Assembly: GCA_947260045.1 (NCBI GenBank)
Contig: CAMYOP010000059.1
Span: forward strand, 1 to 11,550
Direction: 5' to 3'
DNA length: 11,550 nt
DNA from: an uncultured Desulfobulbaceae bacterium
GTDB taxonomy: Bacteria; Desulfobacterota; Desulfobulbia; Desulfobulbales; Desulfobulbaceae
Shown: in pieces, positions 1 to 6,099 of the stretch
Position numbering within the stretch: the stretch's first letter is position 1
Layout of the letters: each line of letters begins with the position of its first letter
Translations under genes and position numbers: made by a program
The notes under the pieces: generated by a model
What the model saw: the letters and a program-made list of their open reading frames with translations, nothing else
Told to the model about the DNA's origin: nothing
Databases searched by the model: none

Positions 1-2
1 TA

Positions 3-326
3 ATGCCTCCTGATGTTGTTACATTCATCGACAAGTTACTTGTACTCTTGTTTGGTGCTGTAGTTACTTCTATTATTTTCATTATTAATAGCAGACCCTC
101 AAACAAAATATACTTTTCCGGGCTTCATTCTAAAAGCAAACTGTCTCGATGCATATATGGAAGTCTAGCGGTATCTTTTTGCATTTCCGGGTTGATACTT
201 TCTATAACACTACTTTTTATCGATAAGAGTGAAGCTATAAACTTTATATTCTCAATATATTGGATCTTAATGCTTATAGGTGTTGCTGGAGTATGCTTCC
301 CATTCATTTGGGCAAAAATTGAATGA
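3..326 (+). CDS. Small hypothetical membrane protein (three predicted helices)
   Basis: The reading frame encodes 107 residues dominated by hydrophobic segments at about residues 10-28, 50-73 and 79-103, separated by short polar loops containing Lys/Arg (about residues 31-49) and Asp/Lys/Glu (about 73-78). This is the pattern of a three-pass inner-membrane protein. I do not recognise a family and see no catalytic motif. Only two bases precede the ATG, so a Shine-Dalgarno site cannot be judged and the true start may lie outside the window. The gene is AT-rich like the rest of the first 2 kb. No partner gene is apparent: 249 bases separate its stop from the next start. It could be an orphan membrane protein or the C-terminal part of a longer one. 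Confidence 0.5.
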   Translation: MPPDVVTFIDKLLVLLFGAVVTSIIFIINSRPSNKIYFSGLHSKSKLSRCIYGSLAVSFCISGLILSITLLFIDKSEAINFIFSIYWILMLIGVAGVCFPFIWAKIE

Positions 327-558
327 AACCGTATTTAAAATAAGTAAATTCTAGTTGGACCTAGCTAATAACTTGATGTGTTAAGACAAAATACAACAAA
401 AGAGCTTTTTTTTCTTAAAACATTCTTTTTAGATCCCTTTATTTTAACCATCCAATCAATGCGGATGGAAAACACTTCTGTAATAAATTTGAATAGTTCG
501 GTAGCACTCGCATAGTCGTCGCAGCCGGTTACCATTACCTGTTGTGTAAAAAACAAAG

Positions 559-569
559 AAGGAGAGGTG
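559..569 (+). promoter_or_regulatory. Ribosome binding site deciding the nitroreductase start
   Basis: The run AAGGAGAGGTG lies just before two possible starts, GTG at 567 and ATG at 576. The GTG overlaps the site itself, so it cannot be used with normal spacing. The ATG at 576 sits 6 bases after GAGGTG (11 after GGAG), which supports ATG 576 as the start. Confidence 0.65.
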
Positions 570-575
570 AAAATT

Positions 576-1181
576 ATGAAGACAGAGCAAGCAATACAAA
601 CACGACGAGCTGTTAAGCACTATGATGCAAACCATAAAATGACTTCTGACGAAATAAATGAGCTATTGTCCCTAGCCATTCTTTCTCCTACGGCGTTCAA
701 TATTCAAAACTGGCGTTTTGTTGTGGTAACAGATACTGAGTTGCGCAAACAAATCAGAGAAGTGGCTTGGGATCAAGCACAAGTGACAGATGCTTCGTTA
801 TTCGTTGTTCTCTGTGCTGATCTGAAGTCATGGGAGAAGCAGCCTAACAGATACTGGGTCAATGCCCCAAAAGAGGTCCAGGAGTTTATGATTCCGGCTA
901 TCGACAATTACTACCGGGGTAAAGAGCAAGTACAGAGAGATGAGGCCATGAGATCCTGTGGAATAACAGCACAAACATTGATGCTTGCTGCAAAATCAAT
1001 GGGCTACGATTCATGTCCAATGGATGGTTTCGATTTTGAAAAAGTTGCCGAACTTATTCGTCTTCCCGATGACCATGTAATTGCAATGTTTGTAGCAATT
1101 GGCAAGGGTACAAAAGAGCCTTGGCCACGACCGGGGCAGCTGGATCTTAATGATGTAATTATCAAAAACAGTTTTGCATAG
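576..1181 (+). CDS. Nitroreductase family protein (FMN-dependent, DrgA/NfnB-like)
   Basis: The 201-residue product is the usual length for the nitroreductase superfamily, whose dimeric cytoplasmic FMN flavoproteins use NAD(P)H to reduce nitroaromatics, quinones or related acceptors. Visible family features are the N-terminal TRRAVKHYD (9-17), where the arginines normally contact the FMN phosphate, and SPTAFNIQNWRFVVV (37-51), the standard SPS/T-x-x-N-x-Q-x-W FMN-binding segment. Also present are GYDSCPMDGFD (143-153) and the C-terminal AIGKGTKEPWPRPGQL (174-189), matching the family's closing GK...P.R strand. I start at ATG 576 because of the ribosome binding site; a GTG at 567 would add three residues. 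The gene stands alone, facing a convergent gene 111 bases downstream. The physiological substrate cannot be read from the sequence. Confidence 0.9.
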   Translation: MKTEQAIQTRRAVKHYDANHKMTSDEINELLSLAILSPTAFNIQNWRFVVVTDTELRKQIREVAWDQAQVTDASLFVVLCADLKSWEKQPNRYWVNAPKEVQEFMIPAIDNYYRGKEQVQRDEAMRSCGITAQTLMLAAKSMGYDSCPMDGFDFEKVAELIRLPDDHVIAMFVAIGKGTKEPWPRPGQLDLNDVIIKNSFA

Positions 1182-1213
1182 CAACATAACAAAAGCATAC
1201 ACTATCAAATTCC

Positions 1214-1269
1214 GGGGAAACCATACCTAACTCTCAAACCATATATTCATAATTAAGTATGGTGTCCTC
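1214..1269. other. Long imperfect stem-loop between convergent genes
   Basis: Bases 1214-1226 (GGGGAAACCATAC) pair with 1257-1269 (GTATGGTGTCCTC) across 13 positions with one A-G mismatch and one G-T wobble, and the C1213-G1270 pair extends the stem. The loop is 30 bases. No T-run follows on either strand, so it is not a classical intrinsic terminator. Its place between two converging genes suggests a 3'-end stabilising or termination-assisting structure serving one or both transcripts. Confidence 0.45.
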
Positions 1270-1292
1270 GTAGTAAACTAAATTTCAGAAAA

Positions 1293-1778
1293 TTATAATT
1301 CCAAGGCTCTTTCAATGAGCATTGAGGTATCAATATCTAAAGGAAAGAAGCAACTTTCAATCTCAACACGATTATCTTTGCCGATTAACATAACATGAAA
1401 ATCAAAGTCTTTGAGCAATGAATAAAAGTCATCGAAAACTTCTTGCTTGGTATTGAGACAAATTCGACAATCAAATGTAATATGATGAAAATTTGCAAAG
1501 TGATTCAAAACCATAAAAAAACAGACAGCGGAGAAGTACCGGGTTCTAGGATGCAGCAATAAACCAGGATAGAAAGTCATCACGTTAATCTGTCCTGATG
1601 GTTTATCGAAGTCTATAGTCAGCGAACAGGAAATATCTTGCCCAGTTGTTTTTTTGTAAACGAAATACTCAAGCTGTGGTCCATCAATGCAAAAATTAAT
1701 ACCGAAATTGGTCAAAAAAACAGGGAGATGATTGGCCATAAACATTGAGGATTTTTCATCTGGGCGTGTATCATCCAT
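1293..1778 (-). CDS. Hypothetical protein, 161 aa, family not recognised
   Basis: The frame reads as a soluble alpha/beta protein with no signal peptide or transmembrane helix. It is rich in Phe, His, Cys and Asp (for example FHHITFDCRICL, residues about 97-108), with alternating hydrophobic residues in the centre and an acidic helical tail ending ERALEL. The ATG is preceded by AGGTGA with an 8-base gap, a usable ribosome binding site, which is the main reason to treat it as real. The alternation of strands and helices loosely recalls YbjN or type III secretion chaperone folds, but this is a guess from pattern only. It is convergent with the nitroreductase and divergent from the MFS transporter, so it has no operon partner. 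Overlapping plus-strand frames lack a ribosome site or family match. Confidence 0.6.
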   Translation of the reverse strand: MDDTRPDEKSSMFMANHLPVFLTNFGINFCIDGPQLEYFVYKKTTGQDISCSLTIDFDKPSGQINVMTFYPGLLLHPRTRYFSAVCFFMVLNHFANFHHITFDCRICLNTKQEVFDDFYSLLKDFDFHVMLIGKDNRVEIESCFFPLDIDTSMLIERALEL

Positions 1779-2097
1779 GGCAATTCACCTGAGAAAGGTA
1801 AAGGAAGTAAAGCGAGGTTGCGGAATTAAACATTTCCACATTTGTTTAACATTACATTTTTTAACTATATATAGCTCCTTACTTATTTTTCTCCCAGGCC
1901 CTAATTTACTCTTATTGGAAAAAAAGCGGTAAATAGTAGGCTCAGACCTGACCAATGGGTATCATTATTTATTGCTTTTTAATTTCAAGAATACCGAAGG
2001 CCAATGAATTATTGTTCTGATTACCAGGCCATTTAGTTTTGCCAGGTAGTGGAAAAAAGAAACGAACGGACAAAAAATAACAAAGCCAGCAAAACAG
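1779..2097. other. 319-base divergent intergenic region
   Basis: This gap separates the minus-strand hypothetical gene from the plus-strand transporter gene, so promoters for both should lie here. It is AT-rich, especially 1826-1880. I can point to one 7-bp inverted repeat (listed separately) and to a TATATATA run at about 1866-1873, but to no convincing -35/-10 pair. No gene is supported: the short plus-strand frame through 1932 begins inside the opposite gene and lacks a ribosome site. Confidence 0.5.
1826..1849. repeat. Inverted repeat TTAAACA-N10-TGTTTAA
   Basis: Perfect 7-bp arms at 1826-1832 and 1843-1849 with a 10-base spacer. It lies about 48 bases upstream of the minus-strand gene's start codon in the divergent gap. 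The size and symmetry fit an operator for a dimeric regulator, but an AT-rich repeat of this length could arise by chance. No regulator gene is in the window. Confidence 0.3.
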
Positions 2098-3384
2098 ATG
2101 AAAACGGGAGGATCTTTGGAACGCCTGAACAAGATTGAGAAAAGCTGGATTGTCTATGATATCGCCAACTCCGCCTTTGTCCTTATTGTGATCACAACCA
2201 TTATGCCTATCTTTTTCAAGGAATATGCTGCTGGTTCTATGGAGCCTGCTGTCTCGACTTCCAACTGGGCCTTTGCCAACTCTATAGCATCTCTTTTCTT
2301 AGCCATTTCAGCGCCCATCTTAGGCACCTTTGCTGATTATAAAGGATTTAAAAAGAAATTTTTTATGGTGTTTTTCGTGCTTGGTGTTGGCGCGACCTTT
2401 CTGCTGTCCTCTGTCAGTGAGGGTGCCTGGATTTATTGCCTGCTTGTTTTTATCCTGGCCAAGGTTGGTTTTGCTGGCGCCAATCTTTTTTATGATTCTT
2501 TTTTACCAGACGTTACCCAAAAAAAGAGGATGGACCATGTCTCTTCCCATGGATATGCCTGGGGATATATAGGGAGTGTCATACCATTTATTCTTGTCAT
2601 GGCCCTAATCCTGATTGGTATGAAAAGCAGTGGTTCTTCAGCCCTGCCTCCCTTGCAGACCAAGATAGGTTTTATAATAGTGGGTGTCTGGTGGTTATTT
2701 TTTGCCATTCCTTTTATAAAAAATGTCCATCAAACCCATTATATCCCAAGTTCCACGCAACCTGTTATTGATTCAATCAAGCGATTAATTGATACTTTCA
2801 GAGAAATTCGTCGTTACAGGCAGCCGTTTCTCTTTCTCATTGGTTATTTCTTCTACATTGATGGTGTGGACACGATTATTACCATGGCAACGGCCTATGG
2901 TGTTGAGCTCGGCCTGAATTCTACCATGCTTATTCTGGCAATTCTCATGATTCAGGTTGTGGCTTTTCCCTGTGCTCTTCTTTATGGCAAGCTGGCTACC
3001 AGGTTCAAAGCTAAAAACATGCTGCTGGTCGGGATCGGAGTGTATTTGATTATCACCTTTCTCGCTTATTTATTACCTTCTTTTGACTCCTTGCAGACCA
3101 AAACTATTATGTTTTGGGTTCTTGCCTTCATGGTGGCCACCTCCATGGGAGGAATTCAGGCTCTGAGCAGGTCGTATTTTGGAAAGATAATACCTGCCCA
3201 GCGGAGTGCTGAGTTTTTTGGATTTTATAATATCTGCGGCAAATTTGCGGCAATTCTCGGTCCACTCATGATGGGCGTGATTGGCAGAATTACAGGAGAG
3301 AGTAAATATGGAGTGCTTTCCATTTTAATTCTATTGATCGCTGGTGGAATCATTTTGCTCAAGGTAGATGAGAGTAAAGAATAG
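2098..3384 (+). CDS. MFS transporter, UMF1 (Atg22-like) family
   Basis: A 428-residue inner-membrane protein with about twelve hydrophobic helices, the normal size for the family. It opens with the UMF1 hallmark KSWIVYDIANSAF (about 15-27; usual form YDWANSAF). It carries an MFS motif A-like cytoplasmic loop, GTFADYKGFKKK (76-87), after helix 2, and the second family signature GGIQALSRSYFGKIIP...AEFFGFYN (about 351-380). UMF1 members are related to yeast vacuolar effluxer Atg22; the bacterial substrate is unknown. No clear ribosome site precedes ATG 2098, whereas GGGAGGA (2106-2112) lies just before an in-frame TTG at 2116 that would give 422 residues beginning LERLNKIEKSW, closer to typical family N-termini. 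I keep ATG 2098 as the call but consider TTG 2116 quite possible. The gene is 142 bases ahead of the GH75-like gene, so co-transcription is possible but unproven. Confidence 0.9.
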   Translation: MKTGGSLERLNKIEKSWIVYDIANSAFVLIVITTIMPIFFKEYAAGSMEPAVSTSNWAFANSIASLFLAISAPILGTFADYKGFKKKFFMVFFVLGVGATFLLSSVSEGAWIYCLLVFILAKVGFAGANLFYDSFLPDVTQKKRMDHVSSHGYAWGYIGSVIPFILVMALILIGMKSSGSSALPPLQTKIGFIIVGVWWLFFAIPFIKNVHQTHYIPSSTQPVIDSIKRLIDTFREIRRYRQPFLFLIGYFFYIDGVDTIITMATAYGVELGLNSTMLILAILMIQVVAFPCALLYGKLATRFKAKNMLLVGIGVYLIITFLAYLLPSFDSLQTKTIMFWVLAFMVATSMGGIQALSRSYFGKIIPAQRSAEFFGFYNICGKFAAILGPLMMGVIGRITGESKYGVLSILILLIAGGIILLKVDESKE

Positions 3385-3526
3385 GCAGGTCAATTGTAAG
3401 GTTGCTATTATGGTATGTGTTTCGATTTCAAGTCTCGTATAAGGCAAAAAAAATAGGGCATCAAGGTACGCTTAACCCTGTTTAGAAGTTCTGCTGCTCA
3501 CATCCAAATTTCATAAGGAGCTGACT

Positions 3527-4213
3527 ATGCGTTTTGTTGTGTATTTGATTTGTGTGCTCTTGCTGGGCTTGTCTGCTGTAAATTCCAGGGCTGAAGGCTG
3601 TGATTTTAAATCCTGGCAGACTTATAAAAACACAGAATTATTCATACAAAATAATGCCCAAACCTACTTTTTTTCAACCAGCCATATGGCCGTGGATGCT
3701 GATGGCGCTCCCAATGCCTATCATCCTGACAATATCGGCTTGGACTGGCTTGGGAATGCAGGGTATCCAGACAAGTCTTGGTGGAAAGATATATTAGTCG
3801 TTGACCCTGATGACTTAAATAAAGGGTATATACAGGAAACAGGAGAGTTTGCAGGGTATTTCGTTTCCAAAACATCTCTCATCGATGGTGCAAAAGCTGT
3901 TACAGACACCAGTAGATATGTAGATTCCCGACATATTCCTTTTTTTATTTTTCCCAGGACTTTTTACAAGCTTAAAGGGACAGGACTGATCGGAGATCTT
4001 GGTGTAGCGATTAATTTGTCTACAAAAGCTCAGACAGCCTTTGTTGTTGCCGATATCGGACCAAGTCAAGCTGCTCTTGGAGAAGTTTCCATCAGTTTGG
4101 CAGAAAGGCTTGGGGGGACAAACGTGAACCCAAAAAATGGATCAGGTGTTCCATCTGGCGAGATACTCTATATTGTCTTTCCTTATCAAGCAGGCAGTAT
4201 ACGTGGCCTATGA
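3527..4213 (+). CDS. Secreted GH75 chitosanase-like protein (C-terminus apparently frameshifted)
   Basis: The 228-residue product starts with a Sec signal peptide: MRF, a hydrophobic core at about 4-18, and probable cleavage near SRA-EG at 22-23. It should act in the periplasm or outside. The mature part follows the glycoside hydrolase family 75 pattern: MAVDADGAPNAYHPDNIGLDWLGNAG (54-79), YFVSKTSL (111-118), RYVDSRHIPFFIFP (130-143), and FVVADIGPSQAALGEVSISLAERLG (172-196). GH75 enzymes are endo-chitosanases using an Asp and a Glu about ten residues apart; D176 and E186 fit that pair. AAGGAG at 3515-3520 lies six bases before ATG 3527. The frame ends abruptly after YIVFPYQAGSIRGL, and the family's usual W-P...EE-hydrophobic tail is present in the -1 frame directly afterwards (4210-4299). 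This looks like a single-base deletion or a sequencing error. The catalytic residues lie upstream of the break, so activity may survive. The actual substrate is inferred only. Confidence 0.8.
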   Translation: MRFVVYLICVLLLGLSAVNSRAEGCDFKSWQTYKNTELFIQNNAQTYFFSTSHMAVDADGAPNAYHPDNIGLDWLGNAGYPDKSWWKDILVVDPDDLNKGYIQETGEFAGYFVSKTSLIDGAKAVTDTSRYVDSRHIPFFIFPRTFYKLKGTGLIGDLGVAINLSTKAQTAFVVADIGPSQAALGEVSISLAERLGGTNVNPKNGSGVPSGEILYIVFPYQAGSIRGL

Positions 4214-4299
4214 ATCTGGAAGAAATGACGGCTGCCATAGAGGAACTTATAGAGAATACAGGCGGTTTAGATTCGATTTTATCATGTATAAGTGATTGA
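4210..4299 (+). CDS. 29-codon frame overlapping the GH75-like stop; probable displaced C-terminal tail
   Basis: The ATG overlaps the preceding stop codon (ATGA), and the frame encodes MNLEEMTAAIEELIENTGG followed by LDSILSCISD, an acidic amphipathic helix. Read backwards past the ATG in the same frame, the codons give Y-T-W-P, so the continuous reading YTWPMNLEEM...ENTGGLDSIL resembles the C-terminal helix of bacterial GH75 proteins. I therefore think this is the severed end of the upstream gene, displaced by loss of one base around 4190-4200. No ribosome site of its own is visible. The alternative is a genuine 29-residue protein made by translational coupling through the ATGA overlap. Confidence 0.5.
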   Translation: MNLEEMTAAIEELIENTGGLDSILSCISD

Positions 4300-4316
4300 T
4301 AATAAGTTTAATTTTA

Positions 4317-4342
4317 CAAGTCAAGATAGGACTTGGAGGAGG
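4317..4342 (+). other. Small hairpin joined to an orphan Shine-Dalgarno-like run
   Basis: CAAGTC (4317-4322) and GACTTG (4330-4335) form a perfect 6-bp stem with a 7-base loop, running straight into GGAGGAGG (4335-4342). Nothing translatable follows: the nearest TTG (4344) reaches a stop after three codons. It may be a remnant of a lost gene's translation start or a chance run. Confidence 0.3.
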
Positions 4343-4409
4343 ATTGAACAGATAAAACATCTTCTTTCTCTGATTGTAATTTTTCTTTGACGCTCTTTGT
4401 AAATATTTG

Positions 4410-4447
4410 GGTGCCTTTGTTTGATGCATGACGAGCTGAAAGGCACC
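4410..4447. other. 9-bp stem-loop in the gap before the metalloprotease gene
   Basis: GGTGCCTTT (4410-4418) pairs perfectly with AAAGGCACC (4439-4447) around a 20-base loop. No T-run follows on either strand, so it is not an evident intrinsic terminator. It lies about 70 bases upstream of the metalloprotease start and could be part of that gene's leader or of the previous transcript's 3' end. Confidence 0.35.
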
Positions 4448-4508
4448 TATTGTGCAGTTGATTACTGATCGCATTTATCATCCAACTTAATTTGAAATAA
4501 TTTACAGT

Positions 4509-4515
4509 GGAGGAG
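4509..4515 (+). promoter_or_regulatory. Ribosome binding site deciding the metalloprotease start
   Basis: GGAGGAG ends three bases before ATG 4519 (GGAGG itself is five bases away). An in-frame GTG at 4507 overlaps this site and would lack its own, so ATG 4519 is preferred. Confidence 0.7.
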
Positions 4516-4518
4516 ATC

Positions 4519-5937
4519 ATGGCGAGGAAAAGTATCTGGAAAATAGCAGCAATTATACTTGGGATTTTCGCAGCAGGAATACTCATCTACGCAGCTTACC
4601 TACTCTTTGTCAAAGGTGTAATAGAGACAGGAACGATAGTTTTTCTTTTACTGGCTCTGCTGGTGTTGTTACTCTGTTTCTGGATTTGGCAAATTACATC
4701 CCGTATTCACCCCCATGTCAAAAAATATTACCTGACCACGATCTCCATAGAAGATGTTCTCAATAAGGTAAATAAGAGCGAATCTTTCCCAATTGAACTG
4801 GGTGGAAAACCCGTAGAGATACAAGTAGTCCCTGAACGAGCAAGCGATCTGGCTGCAGCTATTATTGTGGCCGGAGAAGATAGGGAGATTGATAGGTCCA
4901 GTACCGATGAAGTAATCACTTTTGCAGGTCATATTGCAGGCTTTGAAGAGACCAGTGAAGTCAGGTTGACAATTACACCTCTCATGATGGGTGGATATGT
5001 GTTGGATGGTGGGAATTGGTGGTTTATCGAACCACTGAAAAAGTTCCAGATGGATGCCGAGCAAACCGATTATATGATTTATCGTACTAGGGACCTTCAA
5101 TTTAAACTGTCCAATAAAGATGACCTGGTTCGACATACCATGGAACAGTTTGATCCTTATTCACTTCCTGGTGGTTCAGGCTATATCGGTGAACCTCCAC
5201 TTCCTCCAGTAGATACCTCAAAACATAGTGTCGGTCCAGATATTGGCATTGTCATGGTGGCGGATAAAGAGTTCTATGAGGGTGTCAAGTGGACGAATAC
5301 TCCCTGGTATATTCATCAAATTAAAACATTGAATGAAGTGAACGGTCTCTATAAAAAGAATATTGGTTTTAGATTTCTGACAAAAGCATGGATTATGGAC
5401 CCTGTTTCACTGACAAGTAGCAATGGAAAGGTTTTGTTGACTCAGCTCATAACCAGTGTCGGCAAACTATGGGCAAATTTAGGTCTTGTCAGTGAACGGA
5501 TGAGGACAGGAACAGAGGTCGCCCATCTTACCAGTGGCAAGGATATGGATGGTAAATTGCTGGGAATTGCTGATTTTTGGACGGTGGGAAATTCTTTGGG
5601 ATTGGGCGGTGTCTACAGTCTTTCCCAACAATATATAAAACAAACATTGTTTGGAGGAGCAGATATATTTGGTAACATTCCCAACCTTGCTTATCAGGAC
5701 ATGATGGTAATGGCTCACGAGTTAGGGCACAGTTTTAACGCGGTACATGAAGAAGCGGTTGAATGGTGTGTAACATCATTCATCATTTGCCTGGATTACG
5801 AAAGATCACTCATGTGGGACACATACTATGATGATAACAAAGACTGGATATCAGATGGCAAGTACAGGAAAGGACACGATAATCGTAAGCGTATGATTAA
5901 CAATGCAAAGCATTTCAGGACCTATGATCTTGTCTGA
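4519..5937 (+). CDS. Membrane-anchored reprolysin-like (M12B-type) zinc metalloprotease
   Basis: This 472-residue protein has two hydrophobic helices (about 8-30 and 38-58), a linker, a propeptide-like module and a metzincin catalytic domain. The module ITFAGHIAGFEETSEVRLTI...GGYVLDGGNWWFIEPL (133-173) has the 'GH.EG...S.V.LT...G......Y.IEPL' pattern seen before bacterial reprolysin-like domains. The catalytic part starts near DIGIVMVADKEFYEG (241-255). It includes VAHLTSGKDMDGKLLGIADF (334-353; compare HLFTG.D..G...G.A in ADAM-type enzymes) and the zinc motif HELGHSFNAVH (400-410), with H400, H404, H410 as ligands and E401 as general base. The likely Met-turn is SLMWDT around M432. The usual Gly of HExxHxxGxxH is Asn407. 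C417 and C424 lie between zinc site and Met-turn. Charges flanking the helices (RK..K before, R..H.H.KK after) predict a hairpin with both ends inside, unusual for this secreted family. Substrate unknown. Confidence 0.85.
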   Translation: MARKSIWKIAAIILGIFAAGILIYAAYLLFVKGVIETGTIVFLLLALLVLLLCFWIWQITSRIHPHVKKYYLTTISIEDVLNKVNKSESFPIELGGKPVEIQVVPERASDLAAAIIVAGEDREIDRSSTDEVITFAGHIAGFEETSEVRLTITPLMMGGYVLDGGNWWFIEPLKKFQMDAEQTDYMIYRTRDLQFKLSNKDDLVRHTMEQFDPYSLPGGSGYIGEPPLPPVDTSKHSVGPDIGIVMVADKEFYEGVKWTNTPWYIHQIKTLNEVNGLYKKNIGFRFLTKAWIMDPVSLTSSNGKVLLTQLITSVGKLWANLGLVSERMRTGTEVAHLTSGKDMDGKLLGIADFWTVGNSLGLGGVYSLSQQYIKQTLFGGADIFGNIPNLAYQDMMVMAHELGHSFNAVHEEAVEWCVTSFIICLDYERSLMWDTYYDDNKDWISDGKYRKGHDNRKRMINNAKHFRTYDLV

Positions 5938-6066
5938 TACGCTATCTTTTGGGAGATGATAGGAGAGCAAGGTTTTCTAGCCAAGAAAGGGTATGGAAAA
6001 TCTATGGGGAATTTTTTATATACGTCTTTTCTACGGCCAACTTTTACAACGAAAATGATCAGGCGG

Positions 6067-6084
6067 TCACTCGTCACTCGCTCG
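6067..6084. repeat. Short tandem repeat (TCACTCG twice plus CTCG)
   Basis: Two perfect head-to-tail copies of TCACTCG (6067-6073, 6074-6080) are followed by a partial CTCG, 16 bases upstream of the DUF3024 start codon. It is probably replication slippage; a role as a regulatory spacing element is conceivable but unsupported. Confidence 0.4.
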
Positions 6085-6099
6085 ATATTGGGAAAAAAT

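Noticed and set aside
365..556. 63-codon minus-strand frame upstream of the nitroreductase gene
   Set aside because: No ribosome binding site precedes its ATG, which lies in the nitroreductase leader; composition and lack of any family pattern suggest chance.
327..566. Possible integron attC site (GTTGGAC matches the GTTRRRY core)
   Set aside because: No matching RYYYAAC arm occurs at a suitable distance upstream and no inverted L-boxes are visible; likewise ACCTAAC at 1225-1231 has no partner downstream.
1732..1932. 66-codon plus-strand frame crossing the divergent gap
   Set aside because: It begins inside the minus-strand gene on the opposite strand, lacks a ribosome site and reads through AT-rich non-coding sequence.
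4180..4213. Programmed -1 ribosomal frameshift in the GH75-like gene
   Set aside because: No X-XXY-YYZ slippery heptamer is present in the overlap and no clear stimulating stem follows at the usual distance; deletion or sequencing error explains the pattern better.
4669..5136. 155-codon minus-strand frame inside the metalloprotease gene
   Set aside because: The plus-strand reading has recognisable helices and the propeptide-like module over the same bases; the minus frame shows no domain pattern.
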